DNA from: Armatimonadota bacterium
GTDB lineage: Bacteria; Armatimonadota; JADLDR01
Assembly: GCA_020846535.1 (NCBI GenBank)
Contig: JADLDR010000083.1
Location: 1 to 42,533, forward strand
Direction: 5' to 3'
DNA length: 42,533 bases
Under the pieces are notes generated by a model, which was not told where the DNA came from, made no database searches, and was given only the letters and a program-made list of their open reading frames with translations. Made by a program: the position numbers and the translations under genes. Below, in pieces: positions 25,825 through 36,506 of the stretch (positions within the stretch are counted from its first letter, which is position 1; each line of letters begins with the position of its first letter).

Positions 25825-28470
25825 ATGAACCCACAACCTGATGAAAAATGGCTGGAGGCTATTGGGCGGGCGCTGGATTCGCTGGACACGGCTTCCGCTT
25901 TGAATCGGTTTCTGATGGAAAAGCGGGAGGCGCTTTTTATCAGGCCGGAGGAGCCGCTGCAAGGGCTGGCGACCATGCGCCGCTATGCCGCGATGATCGA
26001 TAAGATGGTGGTTAGGATGCTGGAGATCGCCGTCCGACAGGCGCAGGAGAGCGCAGTCAGCCGGAAGAGCGAGCCGCCTCTGCTGATCGTCGCCATAGGA
26101 GGTTATGGCCGGGAGGAACTGGCTCCTTTCTCGGATATCGATATCTCCTTCATCCCGGCGGAGGAGGAGAACCCCTATATCGATGCGGTGGTGAAGCGGA
26201 TGTTTCATCTGATGATGGATGTCTTCACCAGCGGGACCCGCCTCAAGGTGGGATACGCTTACCGTTTGATCGAGGACTGTGCCCATCTGGATCACCAGAC
26301 GCAGACCTCGCTGCTCGATGCCCGCTACATCGCCGGGAATGTGCGCCTGTTCGAACGACTCCGCTCCGCCCTGGTGCGCCACCTGCAATCGGCAACCTTT
26401 GTTTTCGAAAAAGTGGCGGAGCGCGAGTCCGCCATGTCGAAATACGACGACAGCCTCTACCGGGTAGAGCCGAACCTGAAAGAAAGCCCGGGCGGGCTGC
26501 GGGATATCCACACCGCCCACTGGCTCTCCAAAGTGAAGCACCGCATCTTCCAGGGCGATGTCTGGGAAAGGCTGCACGAACTGCTCGCAATCGATGTCGA
26601 GGAACTCCGGCGGATACAGGAGGCGCACGATTTCCTGTCCCGCGTCCGCAATCACCTGCATATCCTCTCCGGCAAGGCCAACGACGTGCTGACAATGGAA
26701 AAGCAGGAATCGGTGGCCCAGGCGATGGGCTACCGGGACGGTGTCAGCATTCCGGCCATCGAGCATTTTATGCGGGACTACTACCGGAGCGCGGAGCAGC
26801 TCCACCGTATTTGCTGGAAGCTGATCCGCCAGGTGGCGAAAAGCCGCCTCCACTTGGAGCCGGGCATCGATTCCATCAACCGCGAGATCGTGGCTGACGG
26901 GGAAGAGGTTTTCGGGCGCGACCCGGTGGCATTGCTGCGTATCTTCCACTACGCCCAGGTCTACCGCCTGAATCCCGGCGACACCCTGCGGGACTTCGCC
27001 CGCCTGGCCCTCCGCAGGCGACCCGTCATTGAGGATGAGGAGGCCGCCGGGCGCGTTTTCCTCTCGATCCTGAGAGTACGGGAAGGCGTCTGGCGCACCC
27101 TCAATCAGATGGCCGATTTCCGGGTACTCCAGTGGTATCTGCCCGAATTCGGGCGGACGATGCGCCTGATTCCCTATTCGGTGATTCATCGTTACACGGT
27201 GGGCGAGCATTCCCTGCTGGCGGTGCGCCTGATCGAACTCCTGCGAGAAACCGAGGACGAAACCCTCACCGATTATAAAAACATCCTGGAAGCCCTGGAG
27301 CAGCCGGAAATCCTCTTTCTGGCTGCCATGCTGCACGATGTGGGAAAAGGGGAACCGGAAGGGGACCACTCCGAAATCGGGGCGAAAATAGCCGGCCAGG
27401 TGGCCCGCCGGTTAGGTATGAACGCCGAGGCCGCGACCTCCCTGGAATTCCTGGTACACCATCACCTGCTGATGTCCGAGGTGTCGCGCACGCGAGACCT
27501 CAATGTGGAGGATTCCATCCGCGACTTTGTGGCGGTCGTCAACCGGGTGGATCTTCTAGATATGCTTTTCCTGCTGACCTACGCGGACCGGAAGGCGCTT
27601 GGGCCGGGCCTCAGCACGAAGGTGCAGGCCCGGCTGCTGGAAGACCTCTACTACCGCGCCGAACGCGCCCTCACCTCCCCTTCGACCGATGACGCCCCGG
27701 AGGATTTGCGCCGCTTCCGCTCGCGCCTCTCCAAAGAGCTATCCCTTCAGAACCTCTCCCGGGAGGAGATCCGCCTTCACACCGAACTGATGCCCGCCCC
27801 ATACCTTCTGAATACCGGCCTCGATCAGATCGCTCTCCACCTTCGCCTCATCGAGCGGGTGAGGAAGGAAGGCCCGGTGGTCAATTTCTTCAGCGAGCGC
27901 GGGATGGATTTTACCGAAATGACCGTCTGCGCCTACGACGATCCGGAGCCGGGGCTTCTGAGCAAAATCGCCGGAGTACTCTTCGCCAATGATGTGAATA
28001 TCGACACCGCTCAGGTTTTTACCCGCGAAAACGGGGAGGAGCAGATCGTGATCGATACCCTGTGGGTGGACGCCCACGGCAGGCAGTTGTTCGGCCACCA
28101 GATGAAAGCACTGGAGGGCGACCTGACCGCTGTGCTGACGCGCCGGACGGCCATCGAAGCGCTTCTTGCCAGCCGCCGCCGCTACCTGCGCCCCATCGAG
28201 TCCGTACAGGAACCGTCTATCGCGGAACACCTCTCCCGCTTCCACACGGTTCTCGAATTCCGCACCGACGACCAGCCCGGTCTGCTCTTCCGCCTCACCC
28301 GCGCCCTCTCGAAAATGGGCTGGAACATCCATTCTGCCAAAATCGGCACCGAAGGCGGCAGGATCCGCGATGTCTTCTACATCACCGACCGTCAGGGGCG
28401 GAAAATCTCTCGTGAGGAGGTGGAAGATCGCCGGGACGATCTGCTGCGCTGGATTGCGGAGGGGGTGTGA
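25825..28470 (+). CDS. glnD: PII uridylyltransferase/uridylyl-removing enzyme
   Basis: Glutamine sensor that adds UMP to PII or removes it. The 881 residues match the family (about 890). The nucleotidyltransferase motif GGYGREELAPFSDIDISF lies at about 92-109, an HD hydrolase domain at about 460-600 (MLHDVGKGEPEGDHSEIG), and two ACT domains at about 700-765 and 807-875, both containing the PGLL turn. All domains appear intact, so both activities are expected. The start at 25825 has only a weak ribosome site; no better start is seen. It follows glnB by 83 bases, completing transport, assimilation, sensing and modification in one cluster. Confidence 0.96.
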   Translation: MNPQPDEKWLEAIGRALDSLDTASALNRFLMEKREALFIRPEEPLQGLATMRRYAAMIDKMVVRMLEIAVRQAQESAVSRKSEPPLLIVAIGGYGREELAPFSDIDISFIPAEEENPYIDAVVKRMFHLMMDVFTSGTRLKVGYAYRLIEDCAHLDHQTQTSLLDARYIAGNVRLFERLRSALVRHLQSATFVFEKVAERESAMSKYDDSLYRVEPNLKESPGGLRDIHTAHWLSKVKHRIFQGDVWERLHELLAIDVEELRRIQEAHDFLSRVRNHLHILSGKANDVLTMEKQESVAQAMGYRDGVSIPAIEHFMRDYYRSAEQLHRICWKLIRQVAKSRLHLEPGIDSINREIVADGEEVFGRDPVALLRIFHYAQVYRLNPGDTLRDFARLALRRRPVIEDEEAAGRVFLSILRVREGVWRTLNQMADFRVLQWYLPEFGRTMRLIPYSVIHRYTVGEHSLLAVRLIELLRETEDETLTDYKNILEALEQPEILFLAAMLHDVGKGEPEGDHSEIGAKIAGQVARRLGMNAEAATSLEFLVHHHLLMSEVSRTRDLNVEDSIRDFVAVVNRVDLLDMLFLLTYADRKALGPGLSTKVQARLLEDLYYRAERALTSPSTDDAPEDLRRFRSRLSKELSLQNLSREEIRLHTELMPAPYLLNTGLDQIALHLRLIERVRKEGPVVNFFSERGMDFTEMTVCAYDDPEPGLLSKIAGVLFANDVNIDTAQVFTRENGEEQIVIDTLWVDAHGRQLFGHQMKALEGDLTAVLTRRTAIEALLASRRRYLRPIESVQEPSIAEHLSRFHTVLEFRTDDQPGLLFRLTRALSKMGWNIHSAKIGTEGGRIRDVFYITDRQGRKISREEVEDRRDDLLRWIAEGV

Positions 28471-28480
28471 GAGGGGGGAA

Positions 28481-28497
28481 TAGGGGGTAGGGTATAG
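28481..28497. repeat. TAGGGGGTAGGGTATAG string
   Basis: This 17-base string in the gap between convergent genes is identical to 42359-42375 and related to the hairpin at 19701-19756. It appears to be a fragment of a dispersed repeat. Confidence 0.5.
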
Positions 28498-28575
28498 AAA
28501 AGCGATACGGTATATAATGCAGATAATGGCCCCTTTGCAAGGCTTCTTCCAGTGAAAATCCTGACCAACAGACTC

Positions 28576-31500
28576 TCACCCACCTTCGAATTTGCATCCC
28601 CATACCGCCACTTGCTGTCCTTCCCGGGTGTCTGCCCAGAGCATTTCGGTGCAGGCCAGGCGCAGCATTCGCTTCCAGAGCTGGCTGTTCAGGAAAAGCT
28701 CTTCCTCGGTACTGAAGAACTCGAAGACGGAGCGGGAGGCCACCACGATCAGCTTCTTTTTGGCCCGGCTGATAGCGACCGTGAGGCGGCGCGGGTCGAA
28801 CAGGAAGGCCGCGTTGGAGAGAATATAGTCGGGGTCGCTCTCGGTGGCGCTGATGAGGACCACTTCCCGTTCGTCGCCCTGGAACCTTTCCACAGTATCT
28901 ACCGCCTCCAGAAGCGTTTCTCCGGTGGATTCGTCCCGAAGCGACAGATCGGGATAGGCCCGGCGCAGGGCCACCCGCTGCGCCCGGTGTGGCACGACCA
29001 CCCCCATCCCGGCGCGGGCATCCAGATGATATCCATCCTCGGCGGCGAGAGCGATCAACACCGGGCCGACCAGCGATTCCTCGAAGGCATTGCGGTTCTG
29101 GCTGGATGTTTCGTCATGCACGATGATGATGAAGGGATGTTCCGGCGACAGCGCCGCTTGCACGAACGGATCCGGGTGAGAGGCGGCGGGCAGCAGGCCG
29201 GTTTTCCGGGAGTGGTAGTCGATCCCATCGTGCCGGTAGATTTCCTCGCGCAGATAGTCCGCCACGACCGCATGGATGCGGAAGCTCTCAGCGAAGCCGA
29301 TGGAAGGCGGGTCGAGAGGCTTTAAGGCTTCGAAGAGCGATTCGTAGGTGCGGAAAAGGGCGAAGGTGCGGCGCGGTTCGGATTTCCAGTCGTGCTGCAC
29401 GATAGGGGGCATCTGGCGGATATCGCCCGCCACGATCAACTGCCCCTCCGGATGAAGGGGCAGCGAGGCCATCATCGCCTCCGGCAGCGACATCTGAGAG
29501 GATTCGTCCAGCACCAGCAAATCGCAGAGATAGTGGCCGAAGAGATCGTCGTTCGTCCACCTGTCTTTGATCATGGAATAAATGGCTCCCGGCGTTCCTC
29601 CCACGATGAGCAGACCCCGTTCCATCAGGCGGTCCGCGTTATGAGGCTCGCCTTTGGCGCGCTCTTTCGTTAGGGAGATCACACCTTCAGGCGGGGTTTC
29701 GCGAGGAGTCAGGCGGAAAACCGGGATATCGAGCAGGTTGTCGTCAAAGAACTGCCGCCAGAGGGCAGGGCGATTCTCGCGCCAGAGGGCCATCTGCCGC
29801 CTGATCCTCGCCATCTCCTTTATCAGCACATCGACGGCTTTGTGGGTCTTGCAGGAGAGGAAAATGCGGCAGGGCAGCCCGGCTCGCAGCATCCCCAGCA
29901 GCCGGGCGAAGACCGCGTAGCCGGTGGCATAGCTTTTGCCCGTTCCCGGCGGCCCCTGCACCAGCAGGATCGGGTCGTCCCCGTGAAAGCCGATATACCG
30001 GGCCTTGCTCTCCTCGAAATCGTGAAGCTCCCCGGCGGCGTGAAGGGCCTGCAAGCCTTCCAGAAACCGCCGCTGCCCCTCCAGGGCGGCTTGCGGTCGG
30101 CTGGCCCGGCCCGGAGCGGCTTCCGGCTCCGCCAGGCGGCCATAGAGCGCATGAATCTGCCGCTCCCGCCGTTCTTCCAGCGCCTTTAGCCCGGCGATGA
30201 CCTTCAAGTTCCAGAAGCCGTTGATATCGTTGGGGTCGGGATCAAGGGTATAGAGCGTATCCGGCAGAGGAGGCCGGTCTATCGCCCCGAACAGGAAGCC
30301 CGGCGGATTACTGGCCGGGATCCCTTCCACAAACGCCACCTCCAAAAGGCCGGAGGTAACGCGGTTGTTCTCATAATCCAGATGCTTTTGGACCAACTGA
30401 ACGTGGGTTCCGTAAAGCATCTGCCTGGGAGTAGGCTGGAAGAAAACGCGCTCCGATTCCGGAAGCCGTTCGTCGCAGGTCAGGGTCGGAAAGAGAACGA
30501 ACCGTTCCCCTTCCTCGAAATCGCACAGGCCCAGGAGGGTATCCAGGTCGGTCCCCGTCTGGCCGGTTTCCAGCCTGAGCTTGACGCGCAGCCCCTTCTG
30601 CCCCCACCGGGAAGCTTCCTTTTGCGCCTTGTTGAGGTTGTTGCCGGTGGCCTTCAGGTTCGTCAGGCGCAGTTCGGCCAGAAATGCTTCCCTGAGCCGC
30701 CGCCGCTCCTCGTTATCCCGGCATAGTCGGGCGGTTTCCGGCTCCTGATCCTCTTCCCGGTAGGAAACGAGGAAGGCATCCCCATCCAGCGCCCTCCGTT
30801 CGGGGGCATGGTGGCGGGCCGCTTTCCACTCGCCGAGAAAGGCATGGCGCTCGATCAGGACGAACTCCTCCAGCGCCGCCGCCAGAGTTTCGGCCTGACC
30901 TGTCAGGGAGGCCAGTTCGGGAAGCCGGAAGGGGCGCTTCTCGGTCTTGTCGTTGCCGTGGAACCGGGAGGCGATATGCTCCATGGCTTCCAGGCGCTTC
31001 TCCTCGAAGCCGACCAGGATATCCGGGGTGACAGCGCGGAAGGCGCGGTAGGGATCGGTTCCATCCGGGGAGGGAGCCGGAACCGATCCCCAGGCCGCAT
31101 AAGCGTAGTCCGCCGGAATCTGGGAATTGAAGCGGGCCAGGCGGGTATAGCCCTGACCGGTCGCGGCATCGCGGCCCCCGCCGTCAAACATCCGGGCATG
31201 AAAGATCTTCCGGTAGTCTCTCTCTCCGTCCGTCCAGTCGAACCCCAGATATGAGGCGATATTTTGCAGGGAAGGGCAGAGAACGGGATAATTCCTGTGC
31301 TTTCTCACCTCTTCGTCCAGGTAAGAGCCTACGGGGGAATCGTAGGCGGCGATCTGGGTCGCCAGATCGTAGAGAGCCGGCCCGGCGGAACCGAGAGAAT
31401 CGAGCGAGCGGCCCAGCCCTTGCAGTAAATTCTTCTTCTCGGCGGCATTCCAGAAGATAAGGTGAATCGGGGCCGCAGGGTTGCCTTCCGCATCCGGCTG

Positions 31501-32841
31501 CGCCAGAGAGACGATGGCCTTCAGCGTGGCTTCGATCCAGTCCCGGAAGAGCCTGGTTTCGTCCTCCTGGGAAACCGGCGGGCCGCCAGTCATGCGGACG
31601 ATATTGCGCCTGAGAGCAGGAACCCCCTTGCGGCAGGCCACCACACGCGCCCCCAGCAGGAAGATGCGGCCTTGCAGATAGTCCTGCTGGGCCGTCAGAT
31701 GGAGGCAGACCAGGTTGGGATTCTGCTCCGCGCTGGCGAACGGCAGGGAGGTGTGCCCGCTGCCGGGAATATACTCAAGAGAAGCCAGCCCTGCCACCCG
31801 GCGGGCGCGAAGGATAATCTCATCCAGTTGCGAAACGGTTCCGGCAGGCGACCGGGAAGCATCGCCAGCGCCGGGCTGTAGGGCCGGATCGATCTCCTCC
31901 GGCCTTTTCAGGGCGGCCAGATCGGCAACTGTCCGGATTCCGGAGGCGGCCAGCGCCTTCTTCGCTCGGCTTCCCAGATAGGGAACCAGCGATACATCCT
32001 CTCCCTGGCGGGCGTCCTTCATGCAGAAGGCATTGAATTGGCAGCCATCGCACTTATAGCCGAAAGTGAAGTGGATATCCTGGAAGGGCTTCAGGGCCGC
32101 CCGTTCCGCAGCCGATCCCGGCCCGGTCGCAATCTCGCGGATGGCCGAAAGATAGGCTTCCGGGTCGGGTGACATCTCCAGGAAAGCATCGGAAACGCCC
32201 AGCCGCTTCCGGGCCAGCCTGCGCTCTTCCTCGGACGGGCTGCCGTTACCGCCGGCCTGCCCTCGCCCACGAAAAAGAATGGCCGTATCGCACCGGCAGG
32301 GGCTTATGCCTGCCCTTTCCAGCAGCGATTCCAGCATGAGGCGGTAAAAGGCCGTTTGGAGGCGATATTCCACCCGCGACTCCGCGGAGCTTTTGCAGTC
32401 CGCAATGAGGATATGCAGCCCGCCGTCCGGATCGCGTTCGGCCCGCACGATATCCATCGCTCCCCGGACGGTCCACCGGCCCAGGACGGCGCGCAGGAGA
32501 GGCTGGCAGAACAGGCGTGTCTCGCCAGCAGGGATGTCCTGCATCGCCTTCAGAAAGGCGTCGTTGTCGTCGCGGCGGGATGCGGGCCGGGTTTCCTTCG
32601 CGAAGTTTCGCAAGGGGTAGGCGCGGGCCATCTCCCGCTCCACGGCCTCCTCGAAGGCTTCGCCGGACTGCTGGAGCAGGGGAAGGATGGATTGCGGAAC
32701 GACCCCCGCATCCTTCAGAAAGGCGTCCCCTTCCGATCTCCGGTGGAGCCGCAGGCGGAGAAACCGCTCGCACCGTTCCATCCGCACATATTGGGCGATA
32801 TCGGTGGGCGTGATTTCAAAGCGGGTGACAGGCAGAATCAT
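28576..32841 (-). CDS. RecB-like Fe-S nuclease fused to SF1 (Dna2/Upf1-like) helicase
   Basis: A 1421-residue fusion of the TM0106-type nuclease/AAA family. The N-terminal PD-(D/E)XK nuclease (about 1-275) has D130, D148-x-K150 (in IADCK) and Q162. Cysteines 24, 264, 267 and 273 form the C-x(n)-C-x2-C-x5-C set that holds a 4Fe-4S cluster in AddB and Dna2. The middle (about 290-850) resembles the RNase-H-like region of this family but was not assigned in detail. The helicase (about 930-1400) has Walker A GPPGTGKS near 962, Walker B LLVLDESSQ, motif III VAGDIRQMPP, motif IV-like VVVPHRAQRV and motif VI LTVAISRAKKKL. Likely acts on DNA ends or flaps; repair or defence roles are both possible. 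The start has GGAGG about 10 bases upstream. Confidence 0.88.
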   Translation of the reverse strand: MILPVTRFEITPTDIAQYVRMERCERFLRLRLHRRSEGDAFLKDAGVVPQSILPLLQQSGEAFEEAVEREMARAYPLRNFAKETRPASRRDDNDAFLKAMQDIPAGETRLFCQPLLRAVLGRWTVRGAMDIVRAERDPDGGLHILIADCKSSAESRVEYRLQTAFYRLMLESLLERAGISPCRCDTAILFRGRGQAGGNGSPSEEERRLARKRLGVSDAFLEMSPDPEAYLSAIREIATGPGSAAERAALKPFQDIHFTFGYKCDGCQFNAFCMKDARQGEDVSLVPYLGSRAKKALAASGIRTVADLAALKRPEEIDPALQPGAGDASRSPAGTVSQLDEIILRARRVAGLASLEYIPGSGHTSLPFASAEQNPNLVCLHLTAQQDYLQGRIFLLGARVVACRKGVPALRRNIVRMTGGPPVSQEDETRLFRDWIEATLKAIVSLAQPDAEGNPAAPIHLIFWNAAEKKNLLQGLGRSLDSLGSAGPALYDLATQIAAYDSPVGSYLDEEVRKHRNYPVLCPSLQNIASYLGFDWTDGERDYRKIFHARMFDGGGRDAATGQGYTRLARFNSQIPADYAYAAWGSVPAPSPDGTDPYRAFRAVTPDILVGFEEKRLEAMEHIASRFHGNDKTEKRPFRLPELASLTGQAETLAAALEEFVLIERHAFLGEWKAARHHAPERRALDGDAFLVSYREEDQEPETARLCRDNEERRRLREAFLAELRLTNLKATGNNLNKAQKEASRWGQKGLRVKLRLETGQTGTDLDTLLGLCDFEEGERFVLFPTLTCDERLPESERVFFQPTPRQMLYGTHVQLVQKHLDYENNRVTSGLLEVAFVEGIPASNPPGFLFGAIDRPPLPDTLYTLDPDPNDINGFWNLKVIAGLKALEERRERQIHALYGRLAEPEAAPGRASRPQAALEGQRRFLEGLQALHAAGELHDFEESKARYIGFHGDDPILLVQGPPGTGKSYATGYAVFARLLGMLRAGLPCRIFLSCKTHKAVDVLIKEMARIRRQMALWRENRPALWRQFFDDNLLDIPVFRLTPRETPPEGVISLTKERAKGEPHNADRLMERGLLIVGGTPGAIYSMIKDRWTNDDLFGHYLCDLLVLDESSQMSLPEAMMASLPLHPEGQLIVAGDIRQMPPIVQHDWKSEPRRTFALFRTYESLFEALKPLDPPSIGFAESFRIHAVVADYLREEIYRHDGIDYHSRKTGLLPAASHPDPFVQAALSPEHPFIIIVHDETSSQNRNAFEESLVGPVLIALAAEDGYHLDARAGMGVVVPHRAQRVALRRAYPDLSLRDESTGETLLEAVDTVERFQGDEREVVLISATESDPDYILSNAAFLFDPRRLTVAISRAKKKLIVVASRSVFEFFSTEEELFLNSQLWKRMLRLACTEMLWADTREGQQVAVWGCKFEGG

Positions 32842-32916
32842 GGGCGCTGGCCTCCAGGCCTCGATGAAGTTTATGACACAGGACTTTCACTTGATACCAA
32901 TGGTAAAGCCCTATCG

Positions 32917-33035
32917 CTGCAATCTGCGAGGAGCGAAAGTCTCGAAGCCATCTCCAGGGTCGTAAAGGCACAAGCCATCTTCGGGCCTTTGTCAGGCTGG
33001 AGATTGCCGCGTCGCTGCGCTCCTCGCCATGGCAG
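32917..33035. repeat. REP/MITE-like inverted repeat (GAGGAGCG family)
   Basis: Arms of about 40 bases (32917-32957 and 32997-33035) are imperfect inverted copies, each with GCGAGGAGCG or its complement. The whole is about 119 bp and non-coding. A relative lies at 18070-18205. It is the main content of the 405-base gap between the helicase gene and the kinase gene. Confidence 0.6.
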
Positions 33036-33159
33036 AACAAGCGAAAGTCCCATAATAATTCTACTCGCCCGATGCAAAATCCTGCCGGGCAGAATCGTTC
33101 GGTATGATAGGAATCCTCGCAGGGGCCGGGCGCAGGGTCGGTATGAGGGAAACAAATGC

Positions 33160-33187
33160 TAAAGCAATCGATATAAACTACCGACAA
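33160..33187 (+). promoter_or_regulatory. Possible sigma-28-type promoter of the histidine kinase
   Basis: TAAA (33160-33163) and ACCGACAA (33180-33187) are again exactly 16 bases apart, as in the fliC and DivIVA-like promoters. The -10 box has two mismatches to GCCGATAA, so this is weaker. It lies about 60 bases before the kinase start. Confidence 0.4.
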
Positions 33188-33246
33188 TTCAATCGGGTGT
33201 CTGCCGCAAAACAGCGCCTTCAGAGATTTCGGGCGCGGAGGAGTCA

Positions 33247-36200
33247 ATGCAGAGTGCAAGGCCGCCCTCACCGGGGCTTTTCCTTTTGATCTACATCTTT
33301 TTATCCGGTTTGCTGGGATCGGGCATCGTCTACTGTGGCGCTCCGGCAGTGCTGCTCGTTCTATGGGGGTTGTCGCTGCTGCCGGGCGCTCTCCTGTACT
33401 CCCGCGTCGTTTCTCTCCTGAAGAGCCTGAATTCCGTGAACCTTCGATTGCAAGGCGAGATCGAGGAACGTAAAGGCGTGGAGGATCAGCTTCAGCGGGT
33501 GATCAGCGGCGCTCACTGCATCCTGTGGCATGCTCGGGTGAATCAAGAGGACTGGGGTCTCGCCTGGGATATCGAGATTTCCAACAACGAGGTCGCCCAG
33601 CAGTTTTTGCCGCTGGATGTGCCTCCCGGATCCTCATATATCGAAGCCTGGGAGGAGAGCAAGCTGCTCGAAGACCGCGAGCGCATGACAAGCCTCAGCG
33701 AGGAGGCGATCACATCAGGCCAGCCGCGCTATCACCAGGAGTTCCGGTGCAGACGCGGAGACGGCAGCCTTTGCTGGCTCTATGAGGATGTCTCTATTGA
33801 GCCGATGAAGCCGGGCAAATGGCGGCTGGTCGGAGTCTGCACCGATATCACGGAGCGAAAGCGGGCCGAGGAAAAAGAACGCCTGATGGCAGAAGGGATG
33901 CGAAAGGTCCTGTCGGCTGCCGACGATCTGATGGTCTGCCCGACCCTGGACAGCCTCTACCGCCGTGCGGTCGAACTGCTGCGCGACACCATCGGGCTGG
34001 AACGGTGTGGGCTGTTTATCGAAGAAGTGCAGGGCGGTGAACTGGTGGGATCATACGGCGTCAACAGCCGGGGCGAGATCACCGATGAGGGGCGATTTCA
34101 TATGCCGCACAAGGACTGGGACGAGTTCTTTGAGAACCTCCCGCCCGACGGCGTACGCTGGATATTGAGAGAAGATCGGCCTTTGAAAGAATGGAACGGA
34201 GAAGGCTACGATTCCATCGGGAACGGGTGGCTTGTCGTTACGCCGTTTCGGTCTTACGGCGGAAGCACGGGTGTGCTGTTCAACGACACCGTTATCAGCG
34301 GATCGCCTGTCGAGGAAGTCCGGCAGGAGCTGGCTGCTGTCTTTTGCTCGCTGATGGGCAATATCATCGAAAGCAAGCGTGCGGAGGAATCGCTCCGGCA
34401 TGTGGTGCAAGGGGCGCAGTGCCTTCTCTGGCATTCCGTTGTGGAAGAACAGGAGCGCGGCTTTATCTGGCAGACTCGGGTGCAAAACCTGGAAACGGCC
34501 TGGACGATCCTGCCGGTGGAGGTCCCCCCGGGCTGGAGCTACGATCACGCCTGGGACAACAGCAAACTCCTGGAAGACCGTCCCCGGATGACCGAAAATT
34601 ACGTTCGCGCCCTGCGTGCCTATGCGCCCGGATACCGTCAGGAGTTCCGCTGCCGCCGGGCCGATGGGGAGATCCGCTGGCTTTATGAGGATGTCCGCAT
34701 CGAGCCTCTCTCCTCCGGGCACTGGCGGCTGGTAGGGGTCTGCACCGATATCACGGAGCGAAAGCAGGCAGAGGAAGCCCTGGCGGAAAGCCGGAGAGCG
34801 ATTTCCACCCTGCTGAGCAATCTTCCCGGTATGGCCTACCGCTGTCGCAACGACCGGAACTGGACCATGGATTTCGCCAGCGAAGGAAGCCGGAGCCTGC
34901 TGGGTTACGCTCCGGAAGACCTTCTCCACAATGGGAATATCGTCTATGCCGACCTAATTCATCCCGATGACCGGGAAGTGGTCTGGGATGCTATCCAGGA
35001 GGCGCTGGTCTATCAGCGCAGCTACCAACTGACATACCGCATCCATGCCAACGGCGGCCTGGAAAAATGGGTCTGGGAACAGGGGCGCGGCATCACTGAC
35101 GCTCGGGGGAACCTCCAGGCGCTGGAAGGCTTTATCGCCGATATTACCCAGATGAAGCGGGCAGAGCGGCAGTTGGCCGAAGCCAATGCGGAACTGGAGC
35201 GTTCGGCTCTCCGTGCTCGCGAGCTTGCACTGGCTGCTGAGTCGGCCAGCCGGGCCAAATCGGATTTCCTGGCGAACATGAGCCACGAAATCCGCACCCC
35301 TATGAACGGCATTATCGGCGTGACAGACCTTTTGGCCGATACCTCCCTGTCCTCCGAGCAGCGCGACTACCTCATCATGATACAGGCATCCTCGCAGCAC
35401 TTGCTGGCATTGCTCAACGATCTGCTGGATTTCTCCAAGATCGAGGCAGGCAAAATGGAACTCGAAAGCATCCCCTTCGATCTTCAGCACACCCTCAAGG
35501 CAGCTTGCGATACACTTGTAGTGAAGGCGCGTCTGAAGGGCCTGCAACTGGCCTGCCGGGTTCCCGAAGGCGTTCCCGCACGATTGATCGGAGATGCCGT
35601 GCGGCTGCGGCAGGTGGTACTGAATCTGTTAGGCAATGCGATCAAATTTACCGCGTCAGGGGAAGTCGCGCTGGACGTTGTGGCAGAGGGAAAAGATTCG
35701 GGCCGGGTGCAATTGGGCTTCACGGTCAGGGATACCGGGATAGGCATCGCCCCGGAGAAGCTGGAGGTCATCTTCGAGAGCTTTACCCAGGCAGATCCCT
35801 CGACAACACGGGAGTACGGGGGGACAGGCTTGGGCCTGGCGATCAGCCGGAGCCTGGTCGAGGCGATGGGGGGCAGTATCTGGGCGGAGAGCGAAGTGGG
35901 AAAAGGGAGCGTGTTTCGTTTTACGGCATGGTTTGATCTGGCGGAAGATGAGATTGCGGCAGAGCCGGTGGCGGAGGTGGAGCGGTCGCCTCAGGCGGAA
36001 GATAACGAAAAAGAAAACGAACCGGCGCAGGCCGCCCATGCCGCCTGGAGCCATGAGGCCGCCTGGCATGTCGTGGACGGCGACCGCGAACTGCTGCGCC
36101 AGATTATTACGGTCTTTCTAAACGAAATCCCGGGACAGATGGAAGCTCTTTCGCAAAGCGTCGCCTCATCGGATGCCGTTGCGCTGGAAAGCCAGGCCCA

Positions 36201-36399
36201 CAAACTGAAGGGTTCCCTCGGCTACCTTGCCGCCGATACGGCCCGGGATGCCGCTTACGGTCTGGAGAAAATCGGGCGCTCCGGCAACCTATCCGGGGCG
36301 CAGGGCGCTTTCGAATGCTTTGAATCGGCCATATCCGCTTTATCGCAAACGCTGTCCTCCTGGCTGGAAAAACAATCCGCCGGCAAAGCGGCGGCGTGA
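33247..36399 (+). CDS. PAS-GAF-PAS-PAS histidine kinase with C-terminal HPt domain
   Basis: Membrane-anchored sensor kinase, 1050 residues. Two N-terminal membrane helices (about 8-60) are followed by PAS1 (about 80-205), a GAF domain (about 215-380), PAS2 (about 385-505), PAS3 (about 515-640), HisKA with H680 in [11 protein letters not shown], HATPase_c with [11 protein letters not shown] and [10 protein letters not shown], and an HPt domain (about 930-1045) with H985 in AHKLKGS. PAS1 and PAS2 are near-copies of each other (both with [20 protein letters not shown]), so an internal duplication took place. The receiver domain that normally sits between kinase and HPt is absent. The start has GGAGGAG upstream. 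A possible sigma-28-type promoter hints at a motility link. The ligand is unknown. Confidence 0.92.
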   Translation: MQSARPPSPGLFLLIYIFLSGLLGSGIVYCGAPAVLLVLWGLSLLPGALLYSRVVSLLKSLNSVNLRLQGEIEERKGVEDQLQRVISGAHCILWHARVNQEDWGLAWDIEISNNEVAQQFLPLDVPPGSSYIEAWEESKLLEDRERMTSLSEEAITSGQPRYHQEFRCRRGDGSLCWLYEDVSIEPMKPGKWRLVGVCTDITERKRAEEKERLMAEGMRKVLSAADDLMVCPTLDSLYRRAVELLRDTIGLERCGLFIEEVQGGELVGSYGVNSRGEITDEGRFHMPHKDWDEFFENLPPDGVRWILREDRPLKEWNGEGYDSIGNGWLVVTPFRSYGGSTGVLFNDTVISGSPVEEVRQELAAVFCSLMGNIIESKRAEESLRHVVQGAQCLLWHSVVEEQERGFIWQTRVQNLETAWTILPVEVPPGWSYDHAWDNSKLLEDRPRMTENYVRALRAYAPGYRQEFRCRRADGEIRWLYEDVRIEPLSSGHWRLVGVCTDITERKQAEEALAESRRAISTLLSNLPGMAYRCRNDRNWTMDFASEGSRSLLGYAPEDLLHNGNIVYADLIHPDDREVVWDAIQEALVYQRSYQLTYRIHANGGLEKWVWEQGRGITDARGNLQALEGFIADITQMKRAERQLAEANAELERSALRARELALAAESASRAKSDFLANMSHEIRTPMNGIIGVTDLLADTSLSSEQRDYLIMIQASSQHLLALLNDLLDFSKIEAGKMELESIPFDLQHTLKAACDTLVVKARLKGLQLACRVPEGVPARLIGDAVRLRQVVLNLLGNAIKFTASGEVALDVVAEGKDSGRVQLGFTVRDTGIGIAPEKLEVIFESFTQADPSTTREYGGTGLGLAISRSLVEAMGGSIWAESEVGKGSVFRFTAWFDLAEDEIAAEPVAEVERSPQAEDNEKENEPAQAAHAAWSHEAAWHVVDGDRELLRQIITVFLNEIPGQMEALSQSVASSDAVALESQAHKLKGSLGYLAADTARDAAYGLEKIGRSGNLSGAQGAFECFESAISALSQTLSSWLEKQSAGKAAA

Positions 36400-36506
36400 A
36401 AGGAGCCCGGGCAGGCTTCTCGAATAGAACGGGAAATATTGATGTATTTCGGGACGCACCTGATGCACCCTGCTATCCAACCGAAACCCATCGAGAGTCT
36501 GACCTC

